Assembly (NCBI GenBank): GCA_029259745.1
Contig: JAJDEO010000058.1
Location: 24,143 to 88,142 of the forward strand
Origin: Planctomycetota bacterium
Lineage (GTDB): Bacteria; Planctomycetota; B15-G4
DNA length: 64,000 nucleotides
Reading direction: 5' to 3'
The translations under genes were made by a program, and so were the position numbers. Under the pieces are notes generated by a model. That model had not been told where the DNA came from. It did not search any database and saw only the letters and a program-made list of their open reading frames with translations. Below are positions 8,617-18,366 of this stretch, in pieces (the stretch's first letter is position 1; the number at the start of each line of letters is the position of its first letter).

Positions 8617-10467
8617 ATGCAGGGTTTCTCGTGCGTTCTCGCGCGCTGCGCGACGCTTCTCGTCTCCGTTGTCCTCGTCTCACCGGCCCCACTGGCGCAG
8701 GACACCAAGCGCCACGCCGACCAGATCATCGACGTACTCCGCGATCGCTACGACGTGGAGACGGAGCTCTTCGGCACGCCCGCCGACACGGCCCGCGTGC
8801 TCTCGGCGCTGTCGCGCTCGCCACGCCGCTACACGGAACTCGACGGCCCCTTCATCCGGCGCCCGGCCCAGCGCATCGCGGCCGACGCATCCCTCAGCCC
8901 GGCACAGCGCGCCCTGGCCCTGGCCGGCATGGTCACACCGACACTCGTCGAGGCGCGTGACAGTGCGCTCGCCGCCCTCTCGTTGACGCCCGCAGACCAG
9001 CTCGGATTCGACGAGTGGCTCACGTTCCGCACCTACGAGTCCATCGGCTATAGGCTTGCCGAGGACGTCTGGTCGGACGCCGATCCGACGACGCTCGCGG
9101 GCCGCGTCCTCGTCAGCGAGACACCCGCGGCCTTCGCGCCCCCGCCATTGCCTCCCGCCACGTCGCTCGACGCCTGGACAGCGTGGGCTCGCGCGGCACG
9201 TCTGCGCGGTGTCTCACCCGACCCGAGCCGCCTGCCCGAGCTGCCGCTGATCGACCCCAGCGCGTCGATCGGTGCCCTCGTCGACGCCCTCGAGACCGTC
9301 ATCGCCTGCCACGGTCTCGAGCGTCCCGGTGAATCGAACGCGCCACCCGAGCCCTTGCCGGCACTCGTCGAGGCTGGTCGCAGCATCGACTCGGCACGCC
9401 GTGCTGCGTGGACCTTCCTCGAGACGCACCAGGTCGACGGAACCTTCGGCCTCGAGCTGGGCCCGCCCCAGGCCCACGAGCCCGAGCTCGGCATCACGTC
9501 GATGAATCTCATCGCGGCACTGTCGCTCGTCGACGCCCTCGGCCTCGAGCGTCCGGCGTGGATCGATCAGGGCCTCGACTTCGTGGCGTCGCACGCCAAG
9601 CCCGACGGTTCGATCTACCGTTTCGGGCTCACGGTCTACACCACATCCGTGGCGATCGAGGCGCTGCTGGAAGGGGGACGGCCCGAGGACCAGGCGCTCG
9701 TCGAGGCCGGGCGCCAGTACCTCATCACGGCCCAGTCCGACGAGGGCGAGGGCTACTCGTCCATCGACGACCCCCACTACGGTGGCATCGGCTACGGCGG
9801 TGACGAACGTCCCGACATGTCGAACACGAACATGGCGCTCGACGCCTTGGCTCGAACGGGGACACCGGCCGACCACGAGGTCTTCGTCAAGGCGCGTATC
9901 TTCGTCGAGCGGAACCAGAACTACGGCGAGGCCGACCCGCAGTCGTGGCCGCGCGCCAAGGGCGGTCGTCTCATTGCGGGCAACGACGGCGGCGGCACGT
10001 ACATGCCCGGCAACAGCCCGGCCGGCGAGGATGCCGTCGGCGAGGGTGCCTACGTCGCGCGCTCCTACGGGTCGATGACCTACGCGCTGACGAAGTCGTT
10101 CCTCCTCTGTGGCCTGCAGCCCGACAGCGGCCGTGTCAGCGCCGCCATCACGTGGCTTGCGGATCACTTCACGCTCGAGACGAATCCTGGCTTCGAGACG
10201 CGCGAAGCCGGCGCCGACGGCCTCTACTACTACTACCTCGCGATGGCTCGCACGCTGGAGCTGATCGACGACGAGCGTTTCGTGACCTCGGATGGCGACA
10301 TGGTGCCGTGGCGCAAGCAGCTCGTTCGCCATCTCGTCGACCACCAGCGCATCGACGGAAGCTGGATCAATGAGCTCTCCCCGCGCTGGTGGGAAGGCGC
10401 CCCGACGCTCGCGACGGCCTACGCGATTCTCGCCCTCGACGCTGCAAACGACTCCGAAGGCACCTGA
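8617..10467 (+). CDS. Exported prenyltransferase/squalene-oxidase-repeat protein
   Basis: A 616-residue protein with a signal peptide (about 1-28, ending APLAQ). The region from about 260 to 605 folds like squalene-hopene cyclase alpha/alpha barrels: repeated blocks such as RAAWTFLETHQVDGTFG, GLDFVASHAKPDGSIY, YLITAQSDEGEGYSS and MSNTNMALDALAR, then an SYGSMTYALTKSFL segment and an LYYYYLAMARTLEL segment. I do not find the DxDD acid motif of cyclases, so terpene cyclisation is unlikely. It more likely binds or processes another substrate outside the cytoplasm. It follows the HEAT gene by 252 bases. Confidence 0.8.
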   Translation: MQGFSCVLARCATLLVSVVLVSPAPLAQDTKRHADQIIDVLRDRYDVETELFGTPADTARVLSALSRSPRRYTELDGPFIRRPAQRIAADASLSPAQRALALAGMVTPTLVEARDSALAALSLTPADQLGFDEWLTFRTYESIGYRLAEDVWSDADPTTLAGRVLVSETPAAFAPPPLPPATSLDAWTAWARAARLRGVSPDPSRLPELPLIDPSASIGALVDALETVIACHGLERPGESNAPPEPLPALVEAGRSIDSARRAAWTFLETHQVDGTFGLELGPPQAHEPELGITSMNLIAALSLVDALGLERPAWIDQGLDFVASHAKPDGSIYRFGLTVYTTSVAIEALLEGGRPEDQALVEAGRQYLITAQSDEGEGYSSIDDPHYGGIGYGGDERPDMSNTNMALDALARTGTPADHEVFVKARIFVERNQNYGEADPQSWPRAKGGRLIAGNDGGGTYMPGNSPAGEDAVGEGAYVARSYGSMTYALTKSFLLCGLQPDSGRVSAAITWLADHFTLETNPGFETREAGADGLYYYYLAMARTLELIDDERFVTSDGDMVPWRKQLVRHLVDHQRIDGSWINELSPRWWEGAPTLATAYAILALDAANDSEGT

Positions 10468-10478
10468 TCTGTCTCGAA

Positions 10479-10501
10479 CCGGCGCTTTGCCGAAGTGCCG
10501 G
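10479..10501 (+). terminator. Hairpin after the cyclase-fold gene
   Basis: Arms CCGGCGCTT and AAGTGCCGG pair over nine bases with one G-U, around a five-base loop, twelve bases after the stop codon. There is no T-tract behind it, so it is terminator-like rather than a canonical intrinsic terminator. Confidence 0.35.
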
Positions 10502-10619
10502 AGCTGGGTTAGCCTGATGGACTGACGTCCAGGGAACGGGTCCATCGATTCGATAGATCCCGTGGTCACTTCTCCCGGCCGATCCCTCACGCCCCACCCC
10601 GTCGCGGCACCCCGACACC

Positions 10620-11939
10620 ATGAAGCTCTTCAACTTCGTCCTCGCGACCACCGGCCCGCGCCTCACGAACTTCAAGATTCTGAGCCGCTACGCGTTCAGC
10701 GCCGTGCGCCACATGACGCCGCGCAAGCTGGTGAACATCTCGCGCGTCGAGTACGCCCGCGTGCGCGCGAAGGACAAGGTCGGCGGCTTCCCGTACATCC
10801 TCAAGATCGAATCGACGAACGTCTGCAACGAGCGCTGCCCCTTCTGCCTCGATCGCGACCGCAGCTCGTTCGACGAGGACGGGCGTGGCTTCGGCAAGAT
10901 GTCGCTCGACGAGTTCAAGTCGGTGATCGACGTCATGGCGCCGACGGCCCTGCGCCTGAACCTCTACGGTTCCGGTGAGCCGGTGCTCTACCCCGACATC
11001 TACGACATGATCCGCTACGCCGCCGACAAGAACATCGGCGTGACGATCAGCGCGAACCTCGCTGCGTTCAAGAAGGAGAACGCCGAGAAGCTCGTGCTGT
11101 CGGGTCTCGAGCATCTCATCGTGTCATGCCACGGCGCGAGCCCCGAGACGTACGACAAGTACAACATCGGCGGCGACTTCCACAAAGTCATCGAGAACAT
11201 GCGCGCGATCTGCGACGCGAAGAAGAAGCACGGCCGCAAGCTGCCCTTCGTCGACTGGCAGTTCCTGCGCTTCCGTCACAACCAGCACGAGATGCCCAAG
11301 GCGCGCGAGATGGCCAAGGACATCGGCGTCAACGCGATCCGGTTCATCAACCCGAACATCCCGCCCGAGCACAAGGAAGAGTGGCGCCCGCTGCGGGAAG
11401 ACGAATCGGACAACCCGAACACGGGTGAGGGTCGCGTGCAAGCGAGCCCCGGCGTGTCGATCTCACTCAACGACCAGGCGATCGCGCGCGGCGAGAAGAT
11501 GGCCGAGAACGCGAACCGTCCGAAGGCCGACGTCCAGGCCTGCTCGTGGCTCTACCGTTCGATGTTCGTCAACTGGGACGGCGGAATCCTGCCGTGCTGC
11601 GACGGCACGACGAACCCCGGCCACGATCTCAGTCACTGGGAGAACTTCGCCGGCAAGACGCGCAAGGAGTTCGAGGCCTTCTGGAACGGGGACCTCTACC
11701 GCAACCTGCGCAACATGGCGAACTTCAAGGTGCCGCGCGAGCAGATGGACAAGAAGTACACCTGCTCGATCTGCATCAAGCCGCACATGCCGTTCGTGCT
11801 CTACGAGCGTGGATTCCAGCTTCCGCCGAAGATCGAGAAGCAGCTCCTCGAGACGGAGCCCGATCTTCCCCAGAAGCGCGAGAAGTGGCTCGCAACGGGC
11901 GAGACGGTCAGCGCCGGCGTGGGTGGCACCGACACCTGA
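10620..11939 (+). CDS. Radical SAM protein with SPASM-like C-terminal domain
   Basis: A 439-residue enzyme. The [4Fe-4S]/SAM cluster motif CxxxCxxC is present as C69, C73 and C76 (STNVCNERCPFC), followed by the GSGEPVLYPD glycine/proline motif of radical SAM barrels. The C-terminal part has further cysteines (QACSWLY, GILPCCDG, KYTCSICIKPH) that fit a SPASM or twitch-type auxiliary cluster domain. The substrate is unknown. Relatives act on peptides, or on nucleotide and sugar intermediates in envelope clusters. It lies 152 bases after the cyclase-fold gene on the same strand. Confidence 0.85.
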   Translation: MKLFNFVLATTGPRLTNFKILSRYAFSAVRHMTPRKLVNISRVEYARVRAKDKVGGFPYILKIESTNVCNERCPFCLDRDRSSFDEDGRGFGKMSLDEFKSVIDVMAPTALRLNLYGSGEPVLYPDIYDMIRYAADKNIGVTISANLAAFKKENAEKLVLSGLEHLIVSCHGASPETYDKYNIGGDFHKVIENMRAICDAKKKHGRKLPFVDWQFLRFRHNQHEMPKAREMAKDIGVNAIRFINPNIPPEHKEEWRPLREDESDNPNTGEGRVQASPGVSISLNDQAIARGEKMAENANRPKADVQACSWLYRSMFVNWDGGILPCCDGTTNPGHDLSHWENFAGKTRKEFEAFWNGDLYRNLRNMANFKVPREQMDKKYTCSICIKPHMPFVLYERGFQLPPKIEKQLLETEPDLPQKREKWLATGETVSAGVGGTDT

Positions 11940-11983
11940 GGTCGCCCTCGGGACGCTCGACGGCTTGCCAGGCGTGCGTTGTC

Positions 11984-12247
11984 GCTACGGCGTAACGAAA
12001 ACTCCGCACGTCGGACCGGCCAGAAGTCCGCCCCCGACACAAACAGCGCCTGGCCCGCGGTCGTCACACCGTCTAGTCCGAGTGGTCGCGCCGGAACGGT
12101 GAACGTGAGTTCGAGTGCGCTCGTTGGGCCGAGCGATCCGACCGGGATGTCGGCGAAGGGCAGCGCCAGGTGCAAGGCGACCTCAGCGCTCGGGACGTAC
12201 GTGCCCGGCATGATGTCGACCGAGCAGAGAAGCACGACCCCGTCGCG
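11984..12247 (-). pseudogene. Remnant of a secreted-protein C-terminal beta domain
   Basis: In one minus-strand frame a stretch of about 88 codons looks like real protein: DGVVLLCSVDIMPGTYVP, then VALHLALPFADIPVGSLG, TFTVPARPLGLDG and GQALFVSGADFW. This alternation resembles the C-terminal beta domains of the kelch and PQQ proteins near the end of the window. It has no start or signal peptide, lies in a different frame from the NTF2-like gene that ends at 12256, and runs on into nonsense instead of stopping. I read it as a decayed gene end. Confidence 0.45.
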
Positions 12248-12255
12248 CGCTGCGG

Positions 12256-12705
12256 TCAGTCGGCGAGGGGGTGGCTCTGCCAGATGACATGCACGATCTT
12301 CCACGTCCCGTTCGACTTCATCAGCTGCATGTAGTCGATGCCCCATTCGGCGGTCAGCTTCGCAGCCGCCGTCATGTCGAGCACGTCGAGTACCTCGACC
12401 TCGTGCGTGAGATCCGGACCGCGTTGCCCGTCGACATTCCAACGCCCGGCAAGATCCTTCAGCTGCTCGAAACTCATGAGGCTCGGAATGCGGTACTCGC
12501 TCGCGCCCTCGGGACGGTACACGCCTTGCTTGTGGAGCGCAGGGTGCACACTGCGTTCGATGAGTTCGGGCTTCACCTGATAGAGCGCTTCGACGTAATC
12601 GAGCACCGCACGTTCGACGGCGACGTGTTCGCTCGGCGCGCCGCGTGTCCACGCGATGAGGACGAGCGTCGAGGCAAGCGTGATGGCAACAAGGAGGCGT
12701 GACAT
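12256..12705 (-). CDS. NTF2-like (lumazine-binding type) exported protein
   Basis: A 149-residue protein: signal peptide or anchor at about 1-22 (LLVAITLASTLVLIAW), then an NTF2-like cone fold with AVLDYVEALYQVKPELIE, HPALHKQGVY, and near the end WGIDYMQLMKSNGTWKIVHVIW. Proteins of this class often bind small ligands or act as accessory subunits; no catalytic residues are evident. The frame extends upstream, but ATG at 12705 has GGAG at good spacing and starts the signal peptide. It stands alone on its strand. Confidence 0.8.
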   Translation of the reverse strand: MSRLLVAITLASTLVLIAWTRGAPSEHVAVERAVLDYVEALYQVKPELIERSVHPALHKQGVYRPEGASEYRIPSLMSFEQLKDLAGRWNVDGQRGPDLTHEVEVLDVLDMTAAAKLTAEWGIDYMQLMKSNGTWKIVHVIWQSHPLAD

Positions 12706-13274
12706 GGCGAAACTCCACGGAGCGAAGAAGTGGACCATTCGTGCGTTCGACGGGCGCCCGGAACGGACCCTCACGACACCCGCCAAGCGACCTTCGGCAC
12801 GACACCACCTCTGCACGCTATCCGAAGTCGGCGACTGCGGGCCGACGCAATGCGACTTCCTCAAGGCACCAAGCGCCACGCGCAGGCCGCACCGACCGTC
12901 GGCGAGACGGGCGCGCGAAAGCGGCACACCGCAGAGCCTCGCGGAACGGACGCCGCCCACTCGTCGTCTGCACTGACGTGGGCGACGACCACGCGTAAGT
13001 GTCGGACCATTGGCGGCGAGCCGAGGCGAGCCCGACGACGACCGCGGCAGGCAGGTCAGGGGTCGGACCTCGCAGACGGGACGGCCGCCCGGTCATGCTC
13101 CACCGGGGGCCGCCGTGCACCAGGTCATGGCGAGGTCGACGCAGGGGCACCGACCCGTGTCGACGCCACGACGCCGACTCTTCGCCCGGCTCATGGCCAG
13201 GGCGAGATCCGGAGCGTCACATGCGCACCCGTGCCGCCGCGGCGACGCCCGTTTTTCCGGGCGCGACCGACGAC
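12706..13274. other. Intergenic region without a recognisable gene
   Basis: About 570 bases of GC-rich DNA between the NTF2-like gene start and the typA stop. Open frames on both strands are Arg/Ala/Pro-rich and match nothing I recognise. I see no repeat copy, RNA gene or clear terminator. Confidence 0.5.
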
Positions 13275-15107
<1,833 letters not shown>

Positions 15108-15305
15108 GGGGTTCGGGTCTTCGGAAAATGGAGGGCTGAAGCGAACGACGCATCGTATCAGCCCGCTGGGAATCCACACCCCACGCTGTTCCGAATCTGA
15201 GTGCCCCGCCCACGCAGCCGATCGTCACCTCCACGGCCTGCAGCAGCCGCACAGCCCCCAATCGGGGGCCAGCGCCGGCCCCTCCACGACGGCGATGTCA
15301 GGCCA

Positions 15306-16598
15306 TCAGGGGTAGATTCCACGCATCTTCGTGAAGTAGGCCACCCGATCGATGCCCTCCATGTAGGCCGCCGTACGCATGTTGACGGCCGAGGACTTGG
15401 TGCGATCGAGGACGCGGCGGAAGGCCTTCTGCATGAGGCGATGGAGACGGTTGTTCACGTCGCGCTCGTCCCAGAAGTAGCCCATGCGGTCCTGGACCCA
15501 CTCGAAGTAGCTCACGACGACGCCGCCGGCGTTGGCCAGGATGTCGGGGATCACGAAGATGTCGTTGGCATCGAGGATGTCGTCGGCGTTGGCCGACGTC
15601 GGGCCGTTGGCACCCTCCACGATGATCTTGCAGCGCAGCTTGTCGGCGTTGCGACTGGTGATCTGGTTCTCGGTTGCACAGGGCAGCAGGATGTCGCACT
15701 CGAGCTCGAGGAGCTCGTCGTTCGAGCAGCGCTCGCCCTCGGCGAAGCCGTCGAGCGAACCATTCTTGTCGAGGTGCGCGACGACCGCGGGGACGTCGAG
15801 TCCGCCGGTGTTCACGAGCCCGCCGTCGATGTCGGAGATCGCGATGATCTTGACGCCGATCTCGTCGAGAAGCGTCGCAATCGTCGCCCCGACGTTGCCG
15901 GCGCCCTGCACGACCACGCGCGCATTCGCGAGGTCGAGTTCCTTCACGAGGCTCGCCTCACGCACCATCGTCAGCAGCCCGCGCCCCGTCGCCTCGCGCC
16001 GCCCCATCGAGCCGCCCAAGCCCCATGGCTTGCCCGTCACCACACCCGTGACCGTGTGCCGCTGGTGCATCGAGTAGGTGTCCATGATCCAGGCCATGAC
16101 CTGCTCGTTGGTGTACATGTCGGGCGCGGGGACGTCGCGGTCGGGACCGATGATGTCCATGATGGCGATCGTGTAACGCCGGGTAACACGCTCGAGTTCC
16201 TTGATCGACATCTCGCGCGCGTTGCAGCACACGCCGCCCTTGGCGCCACCGAAGGGCACGTTGACGATCGCGCTCTTCCACGTCATCCACGCCGCGAGTG
16301 CGCGGACCTCGTCGACGTCGACGTGCGGCGAGTAGCGGATGCCGCCCTTGCACGGGCCCATCGCCGAGTTGTGCTGCACGCGCCAGCCCGAGAGCACCTC
16401 GAGACTTCCGTCGTCGCGCTGCAGCGGGATCGCCACCTTCAGCTCGCGTTCGGGCTCCTTGAGGATGCGATAGAGGCCATCGTCGAGGCCGAGCAACTCG
16501 GCGGCTCGGTCGAAGCGCTGGAGCATCGAGGAGAAGGGCGTGTGCTCGGGGGCTTCGACGATCGGGGGATCGGTGGGCGCATCAGTGGTGGATGACAT
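15306..16598 (-). CDS. gdhA: Glu/Leu/Phe/Val dehydrogenase (glutamate dehydrogenase)
   Basis: A 430-residue amino-acid dehydrogenase that interconverts glutamate and 2-oxoglutarate plus ammonia with NAD(P). Substrate-binding K84 lies in GPCKGGIRY, and the catalytic-lysine signature VPFGGAKGGV puts Lys at 120. TGKPWGLGGSMGR precedes a Rossmann domain with VVQGAGNVGATIATLL. Length and order fit the 410-450-residue class. Whether it uses NAD or NADP is not clear. ATG at 16598 is chosen over an in-frame TTG four codons upstream. It stands alone, about 200 bases upstream of typA on the same strand. Confidence 0.93.
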   Translation of the reverse strand: MSSTTDAPTDPPIVEAPEHTPFSSMLQRFDRAAELLGLDDGLYRILKEPERELKVAIPLQRDDGSLEVLSGWRVQHNSAMGPCKGGIRYSPHVDVDEVRALAAWMTWKSAIVNVPFGGAKGGVCCNAREMSIKELERVTRRYTIAIMDIIGPDRDVPAPDMYTNEQVMAWIMDTYSMHQRHTVTGVVTGKPWGLGGSMGRREATGRGLLTMVREASLVKELDLANARVVVQGAGNVGATIATLLDEIGVKIIAISDIDGGLVNTGGLDVPAVVAHLDKNGSLDGFAEGERCSNDELLELECDILLPCATENQITSRNADKLRCKIIVEGANGPTSANADDILDANDIFVIPDILANAGGVVVSYFEWVQDRMGYFWDERDVNNRLHRLMQKAFRRVLDRTKSSAVNMRTAAYMEGIDRVAYFTKMRGIYP

Positions 16599-16637
16599 CG
16601 AAGGGGCCAAGACTTGAGAGGAGTGAGTTGTGTCTCA

Positions 16638-18287
16638 TCATCGGTCAGAAGGGCTGAGACGATGGAGCCAAACGTCGACAGTTGGATCAAGTTGCTCGGG
16701 TTCGCCGAGCGTCGCCGACGCGACGGCGGCGCGCAGTGCATCGCTCGGGCGCGCCGTCCAGGCGTCGAGGAGAAACCAGACGTCGCCTGCCGACGCGGCC
16801 TCGGCGTGGGCCCAGGCGAGTGCCTCGTCCCAGCTCTTCGCCTGAACTCCGGCGGCCTCGAGGCCCGTGAGCGCGCCCCGCACGCGGCGATCGGAATAGA
16901 ACGTGATCGCGGGCTCCATCATCGTGTAGCCCTCGGGGCGCGACGAAAACGGATTCGTCGCATAGCTCGTCAGGACGACGTCTCCCGGGGCCGTGCGGCG
17001 GGCGAGCGCTTCGCCGAGCATCGCCGGGATCGGGTTGACGCTTTGCTCGAGCACGCGCGGGACGCCGAGGGCGCCGAACGTGGCGTAGCCGACAAGCACG
17101 ACGAGACCAACGCCCCACGGCAGGCGTTGGAGCGCGACGGCGGCCGCGAAGCCGAGGGCCGGCGGAAGGCCGAAGAGCCAATAGTCGTGGATCACCAGAC
17201 CGGACGGAAAGAGCACGGCGTGGATCACTGGCGGGAGCAGCAGCAGACCCAGCAGCCCCGAAACGCCCAGCCCGTCGGCCTGCGGCACGCCCTTCCGAGC
17301 CTCGCTCCGGCGCCGCAGCACCGACATGGCGAATGCGACGGGGACGAGCGCCAGTAAGAGCGCGACCATCGGCACGAGCATCTCGAAGTCGTCAGACCAC
17401 GTCGCGAAGCGGCTCAGGAACGCCTCAGCCTCACCACTGCCCGGAGCCGACGCGCGCACGCCGATCGCGTCTGCAAAGCGCTCGACGGACATCGTCGGCA
17501 ACGTCACGACCCAGCCCACCCAGCCCGCGAACACGGCGAGCGCAAAGGCCACCAGCCCGAATCCCGCGGCGCGACGCCCGGGACGCGTGGCGCTGAGATG
17601 CAGCCCGCAGAGCACGGGCGTGTAGAGGGCGTACCAATCGAACCACGAGGCGAAGACGGTGGCGGCGCCCACCGCGAGAGCACCGCCGAGGCCGGGGACG
17701 CGCTGCCAGCGCTCGTAGGCGAGGAGGACGAGCAGCGACGCGGCGAGGACCGGCGGTCCCTGGGGATCGGCGTGGGCACCGTAGACGTTCGTCATCGGCA
17801 TGGCGGCCACGAAGACGACGGCACTGGCCGCGCCCCAGAGCGCCGCGCGCCGGTCGGCTGCCTCGCGCGCAAGGACAACCATGACGAGCCGGGCGAAGAG
17901 CGCGAGCAGCACCAGCGTGGCGATGGCGGGCACAAGCCGCGTGGCGTCCTCGCGGGCGTGGTCCTCGTCGGCCGTGCCGTGCACGCGTGTGGCGAGCGCG
18001 ATGGCCATCGACACGCCGGGCGGGTGATGCGCGTAGATCTCCGGCGTCGCGCCCTCGCCGAGCCCCGCGACGTCGAGCCGCGGCGCCCCGCGCAGGGCCA
18101 GCAATCCGTCGCGCTCGTAGTTGCGTGCGATGTGTGCGTAGCGCGAGCCGTTGCGGCCGAGCCACTCGCGCTCGAACGGCTGCCCGAACGTCTGCGCCAT
18201 CGACCACGCGACGCCGACCACGGCCAGGCCGAGCAGCAGCCACGCGACGAACGCCGGGGGAGATGAAGGACGTTCGACCATGCGCAT
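16638..18287 (-). CDS. GT39-like polytopic membrane glycosyltransferase
   Basis: A 549-residue integral membrane protein with about a dozen hydrophobic segments (first at about 10-29, AWLLLGLAVVGVAWSM). The first extracytoplasmic loop has GRNGSRYAHIARNYERDGL and later AHHPPGVSMAIALA. This layout is typical of GT39/ArnT-like GT-C enzymes, which move sugars from polyprenyl phosphates. The sugar and acceptor are unknown. The frame reaches far upstream into the neighbour, so the start is set at ATG 18287 (18281 is an alternative). The plus-strand gene starts 79 bases away, so the two share a divergent promoter region. Confidence 0.75.
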   Translation of the reverse strand: MRMVERPSSPPAFVAWLLLGLAVVGVAWSMAQTFGQPFEREWLGRNGSRYAHIARNYERDGLLALRGAPRLDVAGLGEGATPEIYAHHPPGVSMAIALATRVHGTADEDHAREDATRLVPAIATLVLLALFARLVMVVLAREAADRRAALWGAASAVVFVAAMPMTNVYGAHADPQGPPVLAASLLVLLAYERWQRVPGLGGALAVGAATVFASWFDWYALYTPVLCGLHLSATRPGRRAAGFGLVAFALAVFAGWVGWVVTLPTMSVERFADAIGVRASAPGSGEAEAFLSRFATWSDDFEMLVPMVALLLALVPVAFAMSVLRRRSEARKGVPQADGLGVSGLLGLLLLPPVIHAVLFPSGLVIHDYWLFGLPPALGFAAAVALQRLPWGVGLVVLVGYATFGALGVPRVLEQSVNPIPAMLGEALARRTAPGDVVLTSYATNPFSSRPEGYTMMEPAITFYSDRRVRGALTGLEAAGVQAKSWDEALAWAHAEAASAGDVWFLLDAWTARPSDALRAAVASATLGEPEQLDPTVDVWLHRLSPSDR

Positions 18288-18353
18288 CCTGGCGGGCGAT
18301 TCGACGGGGCGCCGCTCGGCAGGGTTTTGCCGCGGCGCTCCGACAACAGTGCG

Positions 18354-18359
18354 TACTAT
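18354..18359 (+). promoter_or_regulatory. Possible -10 box for the sulfatase-fold lipoprotein
   Basis: TACTAT lies seven bases before the ATG at 18367, so a transcript from it would be nearly leaderless. There is no convincing -35; TTGCCG lies 20 bases upstream, which is too far for a standard promoter. Confidence 0.3.
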
Positions 18360-18366
18360 ACGACCC

